DNA of 64,000 nucleotides from NCBI GenBank assembly GCA_914767715.1, contig OU612066.1, forward strand, positions 16,807,001 through 16,871,000, in the 5' to 3' direction. Shown here one piece after another: positions 1 to 12,300 of the stretch. The position numbers and the translations under genes were made by a program. The notes below the pieces were generated by a model. That model was not told where the DNA came from. It saw only the letters and a program-made list of their open reading frames with translations, and made no database searches. The stretch is from Membranipora membranacea. Its lineage: Eukaryota; Bryozoa; Gymnolaemata; Cheilostomatida; Membraniporidae. How positions within the stretch are numbered: the first letter of the stretch is position 1; each line of letters opens with the position of its first letter.

Positions 1-23
1 TTGAAACCTTGGTTGCCCTTTAA
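1..23. mobile_element. right end of a TTAA-flanked element at the window edge
   Basis: Bases 2-19 match the right terminus of the outer element that ends at 19286 (core CCTTGGTTGCCC), and they are followed directly by TTAA at 20-23. This is therefore the end of another copy of the same TTAA-inserting repeat, whose body lies left of the window. It falls where the signal-peptide exon of gene 1 would be expected (other members have introns of about 280-440 bp here), so it probably sits in intron 1 of gene 1. Confidence 0.6.
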
Positions 24-272
24 AAAAGATTCTTCTGATGCTGAGATTATAGATAATGACATAACACCATCATTGAGAAGTCAGGTCAATGTTTATCAAC
101 ACATATCAACTGTTTTTTCACATTAACTCTCATTTGTAATGTTTAGAATGTTCTTTTCTGTTTAATTTCTTCCACTGTGTTATTGAGCCTCACCTTAAAT
201 TCCTTACGTCGAGTCATTTCAAATTTTTAACTATAACAAATTTGGCACTCTTTAAATTATCCATTATGATAG

Positions 273-3200
273 AGGAGCCATCGAGTTCACACTGCACAAC
301 CCTCTGCACCGTGGACGTGTCTTGTAACTCAGCAATATTTGATGGAGACAGGACAGTCTGCCATTTATACACAAACTCACAAGCTTCTTCGCTCACAACA
401 AGCTCCGATGATACCAATGTGACCTATTTTGAAAAGGTGGACTGTGATTGGACGTCAGTTACAACTGAGGTATTTTTGTAAAAGTTTCTTCGAATGCGAC
501 TTTGAATATGCATTTGAAAATTCGGCCAAATTCCCAAAAATGAAAAAATAGTAGGTTCAACTAACAGGCTCAACCATAATTAGGCACTGACTACTTTTGT
601 TCACATACATAAACTCCTGTCGATCAAAACTGCCTATCCCATTGAGTGGTCATTAAGTATATATTAATTTGTATATATCGGCATGAAAAAAGGGGCCTTT
701 GAGACTGGCCAGGAAAGAGTCTGGAGGGGGGGGGGGGGCTCAGACTAGGTGTCACCACAATTTAAAATAACTCATTTATTCTTTTCATCTTACAGGACTG
801 TTGTTACATAGAGAACCTCTCTTGTCTGGATCATGCATACTTCAAAATCTATTTGGGTAGGTGTATTTTCACATTTTACCAACAGATCAATTTATGTGGA
901 CTTCGATACTAAGAAGAGAAGATAATATATTATAATAGCAAACCTCTTGGATATTTAATAATAAGATTAATTTAATAGATTTTATAGGGGTATGGTTGTC
1001 TTATTATATAAATTAGTTGTCACACCTTTACCTTCCCATTCTCAAGGATGAGGGATGAGGTTCGATAGACCTTTTCATTTATAATTCGAGGTCAACTTTG
1101 CCAAGTTCATAGTCTAATATAAGAGAAGACAAATCAATAACCTTTGTTTATTAATTTAAACAAAAAATGATTGGCAATTAATCATGTTTCTATTTACCTT
1201 ATTGACATCTTAATGTCTCCAAATAAGTTGATTGGAATTTAAACAACAAGGTTCCACTTTTTGTTCTAGTATTTATATTCTAGCATCTCAGTTCAATAGT
1301 CATGTTCAATGATACATGTCTTCAGTTAGATGAATATTGATTCCAGGTAATCTTAAGTTCATGCCGGCCCTGTTTTTGACACTGACTGCAATAATATGAT
1401 AGCATTCTGATAACCCATATATGTGTCTCAACAGAGATAAGAAGCCAAGACACACTAGGAACATTTAACTGTGTCAGTGCATGACACAGTTGAATCGTAC
1501 AATGTATCCCGACACACCCATAACAATACATATTAACATCAACATAGTTGGCTTCGATTTCACCAAATAACCAATATATTTTTTGCCAATGCTATGTTTT
1601 GACAATCGCAATTCGTCAATCATATTTCTTCACAGTAATAATGCCAATCTCATTACGCCAGTCAAATTTTGCCAAAGAAATTTTGCTCTCCTGTATTGCT
1701 AATCGCATTTTGCCGAAGCATTTTCCCAATTAAGGTGCACAATAATATCTGTCCCAAAATCTTCCCCTTTCATGTCCATCCTTGACTGCTGGCGTCAGTC
1801 CATGTAACTCAAGCAGATATTTTCCATCCAAAAGGTTTTATCTCAATGGCAGACAGGCATGGACGGGGATAGGCAGGCAGAGAGAGAGAGACATACTGTA
1901 CATATGTCAACAAATAGAGATAAAACAGAAGTGTCTGTAATAAATGAAGATGGAATAATCATCTATTGCATACATACACAGTTTTAATTTTTTTTGCCCT
2001 CATTCTACATTATATGTGATCAAAACAGCCTATTGGTGCTGAATCTATCACAATTTTCAAGCTCAAAAGGTATACAAAATATAAAAATGATGTTAAAACA
2101 ACTTATACTGCTTGGCAAATCATCACTTTGGATGGTGGGGGACCAAATTTGTTGTCCTAAATGTTTTGTGATTGGATTCAGCATGCAGCTGGTCATTAGG
2201 AGTGTAAACTGCACCAGTGGCGTATATTAGCACTCACGGCCCACGTATTTCCGTGAGTGGCTGAATAGCTCAGTGTGTAGAGCGTTCGCTTTACAATCAT
2301 TGTTAATAAGATTGTCGTGGGTTCGAATCCCACCAAGGACAGTTTTTTTTCAAATGGGTGCTTTATAACTGGAGCATTTTTACCGTAATCTTCTACTGCT
2401 ATTGAGTTGTTTTCTGAAAGTACCCAACAGCTCAGTGAGCTATTGAAATACCTCTCTGCTTGCACTATTTTGCTACCGATATGCAAAAATTTCCGTGGTG
2501 GGAGGGCGCTTAAGCGCCCCTCCAACACCCTCCCCGCCACGCCTACGGCGTGTGGATCGGGCTGCGCCCGATTATTATGCTCATCTTTGAAAAGTCAGTG
2601 AGTGAAATTTTTTAGAATATACGCCCCTGAACTGCACAGAGACCATTTTTGTGTTGGAAGTATTGTCGTCATGATATATGTGATATTAATGTTTTTTTTC
2701 CCTAGTGTCCCATTACATATTCATGGGACATTAAAACCTCACATACGTATACCTTTCAATAGTGCAAGTAAATATCCATTGAATAGTATGAATACCATGA
2801 ACTAAGCCTTTTGTCTATATATATATATATATGGACTTTTGGTGAACTTTGAACCACACCGCGGGGGGGGGGGGCTTTTGCTGCAGGTCAAGAATCTGGA
2901 GGGCTCAAACTAGTGCATGATTTGTGACGCATGGAGAAACTGATGTTTAGTTAAGTTTGGTTTGGTTCGGTTTGGTTTAATTCGGTTTAGTTTAGTTTAG
3001 TTTAGTTTAGTTTAGTTTAGTTTAGTTTAGTTTAGTTTAGTTTAGTTTAGTTTAGTTTAGTTTAGTTTAGTTTAGTTTAGTTTAGTTTAGTTTAGTTTAG
3101 TTTAGTTTAGTTTAGTTTAGTTTAGTTTAGTTTAGTTTAGTTTAGTTTAGTTTAGTTTAGTTTAGTTTAGTTTAGTTTAGTTTAGTTTAGTTTAGTTTAG

Positions 3201-3320
3201 TTTAGTTTAGTTTAGTTTAGTTTAGTTTAGTTTAGTTTAGTTTAGTTTAGTTTAGTTTAGTTTAGTTTAGTTTAGTTTAGTTTAGTTTAGTTTAGTTTAG
3301 TTTAGTTTAGTTTAGTTTAG

Positions 3321-3351
<31 letters not shown>

Positions 3352-6300
3352 TGTGCATCCGATATCATGGTATTGATAAAATTGAATGCTTACAGTGTTG
3401 AGATAAAAATGACTAAGAGCGAAGATTATTATAATGAGTCATAAAAAAAGGGATAAAGGATTTGGCATGTTTTTGGGACCTACATAGTTTAGGTCTAAAA
3501 AATGGTTTTGCAGCGAGAAGATGTTCTACAGCTGTTCCTGAAAATACGATTGAAAAGAGGGTGTGATCATCAGCTATTTTAACAAAATTCCTCTTGCATT
3601 GATCAAAAATAAAAGCATGCAATGAGGATAGATTTAAAAACTCCAGCCTTTCTTCATAACATAGGTCTGGTAAAATGGTCCTTGTGGCCGATCGCTGGTT
3701 TCTTTCAAGGCGCACAATGTGAAAATCATTTAAAAGTAAAAACCAAGCCAGGGCAGCATATGTGGCTAAAAATATTGTATGTTGGCACAATAATATTTAA
3801 ATCAACCGTTGGTATTCATACCTAGCACCTTAAGTTGGCGTAATAAAAAAAGTCTCAATTAGATATAATGCTATCTACATGACTAGAAAAATTAAGGTGA
3901 TTGTCAATATGAACTCCTAAAAGCTTGACTAAAACAGAAGGTGCAATATTAATATAATCATTTAAAGCTACAGGCTCGTTATATGTATGCCGGTGATTGA
4001 TCAAAACAAGTGTCAATGTGTTTCAATAGAAGAGAAAAAAAAAAATTAAACCGCAACATTCACATGTTTATGTGCATGTGTATCAGCCTTAAATTTGTTT
4101 TGGTTTCTATGGATCATAAATAATTGATGGTGGGAGACTTAAGTTTCGTCCCATGTCAGTTTTTTTTGTGGCTTGACAGCTTTCCCACGGTATATGATGT
4201 GTTGATACTTGAATTGGTCATTGAAATTAACTACACCTCGTTGATGACTCATGGGGATACGGATCAAACTTGGTTTGACACAAGCTTTGTCTGTTAGATT
4301 TAAATCTTTCAAAGTGTGTTGGCTTATCACAGCTCTCTTTTACCTTTCTTGTTTATGAAACTGAAACTTGTTTTAGATAAAATGAAATATTTTTTTCAAT
4401 AACTCTGATGTTCTGCCACTTTGTAGACTGCCAAGATGCTTTTGACAATGGAGAGAGAGAATCTGGAGGTTTGTTTTATCTGAAGCCTTACCCTACCTGG
4501 AGAGTAATCAGAGCAGTATGTCAGTTTGACTCTACTTCTGGGTGGACGGTTATTCAGAGAAGACTGGATGGCTCTGTAGACTTCCAAAGAGACTGGTCAG
4601 ATTATTCAAGAGGCTTCGGTAATCTCAATGGTGAATATTGGATAGGTGAGAAGCCTGACCTCGAAGTAAATGATTAAAGTGACGTTACTCCTGATCAAGT
4701 TTTATCCAATTTGGATGCATTCTTGTCTTTCCCATTCTAATGGTGAGATGGAGGCGGCTCGAAAGGAGGCAACTCATAATTGGAGGCAAACTGGATCCTA
4801 CTTGATCCAGGGTGGATGCTGCCTGTTCGATAAACGGGTACTCTTTGTTCTGTAACTATCGAGCAAAGTTGAACTATTTTTCAGAGATTATGTCTTTGTT
4901 TCATGATGGAGTATTTTTATCCATAAATTCCATTATTATTATCATTATTGAACATTCACCCAAGGGAAGCAAAACACTAGAAACCGGTTCAAGCCATTGC
5001 TGACCCCAAACATAACAAGATATTAATATTAATCAGTTGTTTTAACAAAACATAGGATAGACTGCCTCAAGTTTATCTGTTCTCATAATAATTCTTATTT
5101 TTGTTATCAGGATTCTAGATTTTATAACAACAATACCATTATTGATATTAAATCTTTATTGGTATAATGACTTACCCCAGCCAAATTCTGTTTTTATATT
5201 CCTACAAGGTTTAGAAGCGATAAACTACCTTACACAAACGAATCGGATGCTGAGCATTTCTTTGGAAGCATTTGACGGTGAAACAAGAACTGCAAACTAC
5301 TCTGATTTTTATATCGATGGGGTGACCCAAAAATATGTTAATCATGTAAGTATCATATAACAGAATACTTCGTCGTCCTACAATTCAACAGCGTTTGGCT
5401 CAGATGATGAGCGTGCACAAAAGCCTGATCAACTAAAGCTGTGACAACCATATGTATTGGAATCGATTGAAACCTAACAGTTGTCGTGACTTTTCTTGGG
5501 AAAAAGATCCTATTGTCAAAGTGCAAGTACCCATAGTACTCACAGGCCCTGGAAAGAAAGTTTGCTATTGCATCAGAAGTTATCAAACTTACATGACTTA
5601 CGAAGAAAGGCAACAAGATCTGAAATCTGATTTTGGTTTTCTGGAAGACAAATGGTTCATCTAGGGCATGGGTGGGCAACCTTGAAAAAGGCCACATTTT
5701 ACACAGGCTCGACTCAAAAGGCTGCAACATATCCTCCAGGGATAAAATTGGAACTGGTGTAACAATTTTGGCACTTCCTTTTTTGTAAATACTAAAACAG
5801 ATTTGTGTAAATACTGCAGTATGTTGCAAGAGCCATCAACTCAGCAGAATATCGGTTTATCTAATCTTCTGGAGTTTTGTGACGTCATTTTACCTCATGA
5901 TTTGATTATGTACTTGTCTATATCCCTGTGCTTCATGTGTATGACAAAGGGCAGGGTGGGTGTGGGAGGGGGCTGTAGTGCCCTCTAGCGGGTTAAGTGT
6001 AAAAAAGTTTATAATGTGACAGTTGTGATTGAGAAGAAAATATTTTCCTGCACCAAAGTTTTTCTTTTGAATCTTTCGCGCTCTGTCATAATCTTTATCT
6101 TACAGCGCCCAACCTCTTGCAAGGGGGGAATTTCTTTGCAAATGGTTGTGAAATGAAAGGCAATATGGAACATTTCAGCCCTAATGAAGATCACTTGTAG
6201 CATAGAGACTTTTTGATACAAATCTGCCTTTTGTCCAAAATGACGGTTTTGCAAAAAAATACTAATTACTATTTTGTTAGAGAACTTTGTAATTTTAACA

Positions 6301-7977
6301 TCCTAAGGTCAGTGTTTTGTGTTATTTGGAAAGAGAAAAACAACTTGAGAAAGTCGCTGGCACCAGTCCCACAGTTAAGACGATTTTGTGTAGAGTGGCT
6401 TGGGAAGCTTTGCTATATTCATAATACAGAATGGCCACTATTTTGAAATATCTTGTACTAACAGAGCGCTTTGAATATTTGGTTCTCCACATAACGAAAG
6501 ATGAATAAAAATTGGTATGTTATAACTTTTTTAGGCATAAGGCCACAATTAGGCCGCAAATGATTAACCATTAGGCCACACTGGCAAAAAGGCCGCAGGT
6601 TGACCACAGCTGATCTAGAGTGTGGTTGTTTTTTGTATGGGAGGATTTCTTAACACTTTTGTATTCAGCAAAATAGTAACAAAACAGTTATTCAAAATTA
6701 AATTGACAGCTCCGAAATCTGAAGATTTAAGGAGATTGCCTTCTCTTGAAAAGAGAGAATAAAATACTAGATTTTCTCTGAAATCTCGAGGTACAGTTTT
6801 TGTGTCTTGTTCATGAATAGATATCAGGATATTCAGGAGATGCAGGAGACTCATGGGAAAGTGGTGGTCATAACAACATGATGTTTTCCACAAGAGACCA
6901 GGACAATGACGCACAGAGTAGTCAAAGTTGTGCCCAACGCTACACAGGTTTGAAAATCAATTGATGTTGAGAAACTATCTGATTACAGATTTGTTGTGCT
7001 AGATATAGAAAATATATTGCTCAGTTTGCTCTAGGAATTGCAAAAGTGATCTTTTATATGGTATGGAATATTGTGTCAACCTATTTAGAGAGTTATTCGG
7101 TTGTTATGATAATCAATCTCATCTATCAGACATCATCAACCCTGCACAGTTGAATGGATGCAGTTGTTGCTGTTTAGTAAGAAACAGAAGATTGGGCTGC
7201 CCCTAAAGAGGGACGCAAGGTGCCCTAAATCCTCATACTGAGAATGTGATACATCCTAGAAAACTAGAATGCATCCTAGAGGTGAGGCCATAGAAGACCT
7301 CCTAATCATGGGTGTGCAGCAAGCTGCCAAAACTGAACTGGCACTAATCGGCCATTGACAGTGACACTTTGATCTTAGCCAATAGGCCGAGAAGCAGTTG
7401 TTTGTTGAGTGGTGGTAAGAGAACAAACAAAATTTATTATAGTCCCAATCATGACACATCATTATTGCTGTGCAAAGACGCGTGTTTTAAAGGCATTTTC
7501 CATGGTCCATGGTACACTTGAAAATAATTAACTTATTTGGTTAGTTGATTAAGGTCTTTGGTCAATGCTCATTTCTTCATTTCTGTCTTCAAGAGGAAAC
7601 GTTGATATTTGGAATGATTGTTACATTCTAGTTATCTGTGTTGGTGCAACTGCAAAGTCAAGATTTTCAACCAGAGGATGAGGTCGACTAGGTCTAAAAA
7701 GTGCGATATAGACACAAAAGGTTATTCCAATATAATGAAAATTATTTGATTTATAATCGCAAGATGGAGTAATTTTTCATCTTTGAAGCATTTTAATTTT
7801 ATGTTCTCTTCATATTTTAAAGGAGCGTGGTGGTACAAAAGCTGTCACCATGTCAACCTTAATGGACAGTGGTATGACGGAGGAGTGTTCTCAACATTTG
7901 CCACAGGTATAACTTGGAACGTGTGGAAGGGACAATACTACTCCTTTAAAACCGTTTATATGAGACTGGGCAGATAG
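273..7977 (+). CDS. Gene 1: PAN/apple-like plus fibrinogen-related (FReD) protein, 5' partial
   Basis: Predicted secreted FReD lectin. Six coding exons are visible: 273-469 (PAN/apple-like), 796-856 (linker, begins DCCYIENLSC), 4427-4645, 5209-5345, 6821-6947 and 7823-7977 (FReD), stop TAG at 7975-7977. All junctions are AG/GT and phases agree, leaving about 297 uninterrupted codons. The signal exon must lie left of base 1. The PAN-like exon has the C-x3-C-x5-C-x(11)-C spacing of its paralogues. The FReD has [21 protein letters not shown], a calcium-loop pattern DQDND, CHHVNLNG and four conserved cysteines. It differs from its paralogues in having SCA instead of NCA beside the expected acetyl-ligand pocket, and GAWWY rather than GGWWF. 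NYS sequons suggest N-glycosylation. Function (sugar or acetyl-group recognition) is inferred from the family. Intron 857-4426 is full of repeats. Confidence 0.85.
2215..2629 (+). mobile_element. hAT-type MITE containing a tRNA-like segment
   Basis: The 415 bp element is flanked by the perfect 8-bp direct repeat AACTGCAC (2207-2214 and 2630-2637). It has terminal inverted repeats CAGTGGCGTATAT / ATATACGCCCCTG, both typical of hAT elements. The paralogous site in copy B (near 28080) has a single AACTGCAC and no insert, which confirms insertion. Inside, about 2256-2338 looks like a tRNA: box A-like TAGCTCAGTGTGTAGAGC and box B-like GGTTCGAATCC. No transposase is encoded, so it is non-autonomous. 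A GC-rich stretch at about 2500-2575 is internal to the element. Confidence 0.85.
2986..3349. repeat. (TTTAG)n microsatellite, copy A
   Basis: About 73 near-perfect TTTAG units run to 3349, preceded by a degenerate lead-in of GGTTTGGTTC type from about 2948. On the minus strand the array directly follows the 3' end of a truncated LINE, so it is most simply an expanded retrotransposon tail (CTAAA on that strand). It is not a telomere repeat of the TTAGGG or TTTAGG class. Confidence 0.9.
3350..4060 (-). mobile_element. 5'-truncated non-LTR retrotransposon (LINE) 3' end
   Basis: The minus strand encodes the C-terminal region of a Jockey/CR1-group reverse transcriptase protein. A stretch near 3850-3950 reads VKLLGVHIDNHLNFSSHV, and 3790-3413 contains RLERNQRSATRTILPDLCY followed by YEERLEFLNLSSL. 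Stops and frameshifts show it is dead. It ends in the (CTAAA)n tail. The RT catalytic core is absent, as in ordinary 5' truncation. Copy B has the same insertion, so it predates the duplication. Confidence 0.75.
3894..5825 (+). other. block of copy A deleted from copy B
   Basis: Sequence on both sides is collinear with copy B, where the join lies at about 29363 within a short ATT/TTGC microhomology. The block contains FReD exons 4427-4645 and 5209-5345 of gene 1, so its loss explains why the copy-B descendant of gene 1 is broken. Confidence 0.8.
5826..6820. other. intron of gene 1, no coding content seen
   Basis: Intron sequence between the second and third FReD exons, together with 5346-5825. 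It is conserved in copy B at 29364-30356. A short GCC-containing repeat (AGGCCACA / AGGCCGCA units) occurs at about 6535-6600. The open frames here are not supported by splice context or family similarity. Confidence 0.5.
7364..7395 (-). repeat. U2 snRNA 5'-end-like fragment
   Basis: On the minus strand the segment reads GCTTCTCGGCCT, ATTGGCTAAGATCAA and AGTGT, which matches the highly conserved first ~32 nt of U2 snRNA apart from small changes. The match stops before the branch-point-pairing region and the Sm site, so this is a retro-fragment or part of a snRNA-derived repeat and not a working U2 gene. It lies in the last intron of gene 1. The copy at 30900-30931 is its segmental duplicate. 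Confidence 0.65.
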
Positions 7978-9326
7978 CCATAACACATTGCTGATCTATG
8001 CCATGACAACTTTATAATATGGCAGTATCATACTGCAGCCTCTTAAATGTAAAGTTTTATTTTAGACAGTGTATAGACTTTCATGAATGTACAACCTTTG
8101 GCTTACATAAGGATTATTTTTTCCCAATATACCATTGTTTTTGATGTATCATGACATTTTCCCGAGCCATTTTTCAAAGTCTCATTATCCCCCAGGCCAT
8201 TTTCCCACCAAGCCATAATTATTCCAATCAAGCCATTTTTCCACCCAAACATTTTCTCACCGATCTATTTTCCCACCAGGACAATGTTAAAGATCTTGGG
8301 AATATGGCATTAACAGGAACTATTCTGGATCAGCTATCGATAAATAGCCAACGGCTGCGAATTCAGTTGGTCAGCTCAAGCGACCCCTAATCTGGGTCTC
8401 ACCCAGGATCTTATGATCATGGGTTGGACACTCTAACTGCAGAGCCTACCATAACATTGGCTCTTCGGTATTATTTCCACTCAATTCAGTAGCTAAATTG
8501 AGAGACTGACAGACAGCAAAAATAAATAAAAGAGAGCCTTCCCATGTTTAGGGTTCAATTCTTTAGTTTTTTTTCAACTAATATTCGACAACTTTGCTGT
8601 TTATTTGCAGTAAACGCATGACTTCTTTTAGAATATAGCACTGTGTGGAAAAACTTTTACACAGAAAGGCTAAATAAAGTATTTTTTTGTGTAAATTATT
8701 CACAAATATATATTGATGGAATGACAATTGCATGGTAATGGTAACTAAGAATACACATAGACACTTATACCTCAGCACCAAACCGGTAGATTTTGATATT
8801 CCCATGTTTTTCAAGCAGTTGTGAGTCATGCATTCATGGAAAATAATATATAAGACAACTCTTAATTCAGCTGTCATTATTATCGAGAATCTTCTCCCAA
8901 TCTCCTTTGCGATTTCAACGCAGTAGAATTTGCCTGTTTTGGTTCGAGGTGGAGTCAATTCAATCAATACATAATTAAATCTAATTTACAGTTGTTTGCT
9001 CTCCTCACAGAGAAGGATCGAATTTCTGCAAATTCTATTTCCTGGTTTCTTTGAAGCTATTTTTTAAGTCAGTAAAACCATCATTAAGTTTAAAACAAAA
9101 CAACATGGCGATGCACTGTAATTGCATATTTATCGGTATTGATAATTTGCAGGGCAACCGTTCAAAAGAATTTTAGATCAGCTCCATATACATCATAGCA
9201 AGCACGGGGCCAAGTAACAAGTAACTCTCAACCGTTATCATCGCTCTATCATAAATTCATCACCAGGAGGTTCAAATTGCTGGTCATATGTTAGACACGA
9301 TGACAGGAAACTGGGTTAACAGTTGC
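7978..9326. other. intergenic region between gene 1 and gene 2
   Basis: About 1.35 kb that must hold the 3' UTR of gene 1 and the promoter of gene 2. A run of CCATTTTCCCACCAA-like units lies at 8155-8285. AATAAA-type hexamers occur at about 8520-8530. A minus-strand open frame at 8578-8967 is also open in copy B (32090-32479), but nearly all differences between the two change the amino acid, so I do not treat it as a gene. Confidence 0.5.
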
Positions 9327-12300
9327 ATGATTATATTCATAAAAACCTGTTTGGTGATGTCAGATACAGTGTCACCATACAATGTGACTCGAAATATCCT
9401 GATATCAAGTTTACAAAGTGTCACTCCTGATAAAACGCAAGGTAAGAATTAGCAATCTAAATTCTTCTTTTCAATTATACAGTGCCACTGTTGGACTCAG
9501 ACCAGCAGGTCCAAACTGGCACGGCAAGATTGAGAAATTCAGTTCCAGAGCTTGATAATTATGCACCAACATGTCTTTGATAGAAAAGTAAAGCGATATT
9601 GCTCTATAAACTGTTATCGTCAGAGTCATTTGAAAATTACAATATTATAGCTGTTCCTTGTAGCCATATTATTTGAGGCTCATTTCTGGTTTTGAGTTAT
9701 CTATTAATTTATTTCATATAGCAAGCCCCTTAGAGTCATTCTGCTCTGCGTTATGCACAATGGATAATGCATGTAAGTCGGCCATATTTGATGGAGATGA
9801 CAAGCTTTGTCACCTGTTTGATGACTCACAGTCTTCATCACTTGACACAAGTTCGGAATTTACATCGGTGACATACTTTGAGAAGGCTGATTGTGATTGG
9901 ACAATGGATTCATCCGAGGTGAGGCAGATTATTTCATTGGATTCTTCACATGTTAAATGCAAATTAACAACTTACATTCTCTTTGAAAAATATACGATGA
10001 TACAATCTTGAAGCCTGTTAATGGACCATGTGGATTTATGTCAATGTTTTTATCTCAGAGGCTGAAACTGCTCTATGATTGTGTTATGTTGCCCCATCTT
10101 TTCCCCATTTTAGGATTGCTGTCACATTGGGAGCCTATCTTGTGTGAACCAGGCAACCATGGACATATATGAAGGTTAGACATGCTTACAAAAATAAAAC
10201 AACAAAATTTTACAGTTTTTCTGCCCAGATGCACTGATTTGATTGAATAGTGAAGACAGTTTCCTGTAACAAACCAATGCGATATGCCAGGAACTGATAC
10301 CCCTCCCCCTCCATATCCTCCTCAAGGCTCAGACTGAGCTATAAGAAGGTTAGATATTCATATAAAAATCGAATAAGAACACAATTTAAAAGTGATACAG
10401 TCTCTTCATCTTGAAAACGCTCAGAACCCCTGAGGTGACACAATTTTTGATGTGAATGTTTTGAGCAAAAGAGATCACCTTATTTTATTACATATATTCA
10501 TTGAATTCATTAAGTTTTTTTATGATTTCAATGAACTGTTTGTGAGGAAGTGATACCAGTAAAAGCTGCATAAAAATTAAGTGGATTGACAGTTTCCGAA
10601 CACTTAAAGACTTAGTTTGAGGCTGCTCGTTTGTATCACATCTTATTCTCCATATTCTAATCTATCATGTGAGCGAATTACAGCTTTAGAATCCAACTAC
10701 TCAGGAAGTTATGGCCTCTCAAACTTCCAGGGTGATTGCCTTCAATCGGCATTGGGAATAAGCCGGATGTTTCCCCTACAGTACTCACAACCGTCATACT
10801 TAATATGAGATATTACACTAATAATCACACAGATAAGATGACGATCAAAATTCAGACCAAAGTGGGAATCGAACCTGGGTCTCTACCTGCAGGCAACGGC
10901 ACTACCATCGCACCACTAGGACCAGCTGTGTGAGCCTGTAGACAATATAGATCAGATGTAGCCTGGGCCTGGGTTCGAGACCGTTACATGTTTGAACATT
11001 TTGATCGTCAACCAATTTATCGTAATAAGTATGGTGGCTAATTCTTACTGCCGATAGACTGCCGTCACCTTGGAGGTTTGAGAGGCCATAACTTCCTCAA
11101 TATTTGGAATCTAAAGCTGGAATTCGCTCACATGATAGATTAAAATATGGAGAATGAGATGTGATAAGAAAGAGCAGCCTCAAACTAAGTCTTATTTATG
11201 TTCCAATGTTAAATTGAAAACAGAGAAAAACTATTGATTTTATAATAGATTGCAGGGAGTTTAGTTTTAGCTGACCATACTCTTTGTTCAGGTGTAATGC
11301 AGCCTGTTCAATGCTTGTGGTAAATGTTTTCACTGTTCGTTTCAAGAAGTTAATACTATTAGATATAGAACAAAGATAAATGGTATCAAACCGGCTTATT
11401 AATTATTAGAGGATTTAAGCCTAGAAATCTGACACAGTCCAGTTAGAAGAGATTAAGCCCTCCAATGATGTCATTATTGATAAAAGCCCACATTATTACT
11501 GAGTTATATTCCCTCATTCCCTGATGATAGGATTCATACTCAATAGATATTGTACTATGACTGTTAATATTTTATTTATATATATATATTATTATTAATT
11601 AATATATAATATTTCACATAGTTTTTAATGAATCATATTGAATAATATTAGTTAATCAACAATATTGACCTTAAAGGGCAACCAAGGTTTCGCAGCAATA
11701 CATAAATGGGTGGCAAATAATGTGCTGGGCAGCATCAGCTTTGTGCATAGACAGTTTTCTGAGCTCCAATTTGAGGCTAATTTTGGAGTTTCCCGCTCTC
11801 TGATTTGGTTCTTTTAACACACGCAGCATAGGAGAAAGGTGCTGAAATGGGGCTTATCTCAAAAACCGCTCATCAGAGGGAAAAAATTCCTTTTGATACA
11901 GCACCGGCACCCTTGAAAACAAAAAATTTTGGGGATCATAGGTATGATTTATATCGATTTTTATTTTGAGAGCTTGCCACTGAGCTGATAGAACATGTGG
12001 CAGGTCTGGGACACTGGTCCTTGCACCTCCTAGTATTTCCGTACTATGATTAGGTCAATTATAATACACTGTAAACAAAAGGACCGGAAAAATAGTTAAC
12101 ATTCCATGAGGTGTATCAATAATTTATCTCGATATCATAATATGAAGTTATCGTTGAGATACCTGTAAGAAATATACGCAGCGGATACATGACATCACTA
12201 ATATGCCTAGAGTTGCATGTGCTGTATTCGGATGCATGAATAATGGGCAATATCTCACAGAGGTCAGACAATCTAAATGTCACATGCATGATGCTATCAA

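Larger units (their letters stand above)
857..4426. other. repeat-filled intron of gene 1
   Basis: This intron separates the linker exon from the first FReD exon. Around 1555-1735 it holds a degenerate run of CATTTTGCCAA-like units, also present at 27425-27612. It then holds a hAT-type MITE (2215-2629), a long (TTTAG)n array and an antisense LINE fragment. From 1123 onward it belongs to the tandem segmental duplication. I see no extra coding exon. Confidence 0.6.

Noticed and set aside
2256-2338. possible functional tRNA gene
   Set aside because: Box A and box B are present but the acceptor and anticodon stems do not pair well, and it is embedded in a hAT MITE.
2986-3349. interstitial telomere repeat
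   Set aside because: TTTAG is not a standard telomere unit, and the array follows a LINE 3' end.
7364-7395. functional U2 snRNA gene
   Set aside because: Only the 5' ~32 nt are present; the branch-pairing region, Sm site and 3' stem-loops are missing.
8578-8967. 129-codon minus-strand open frame downstream of gene 1, also open in copy B (32090-32479)
   Set aside because: About eight of the differences between the copies change amino acids and few are silent, there is no recognisable domain, and the duplication is young enough for the frame to stay open by chance.
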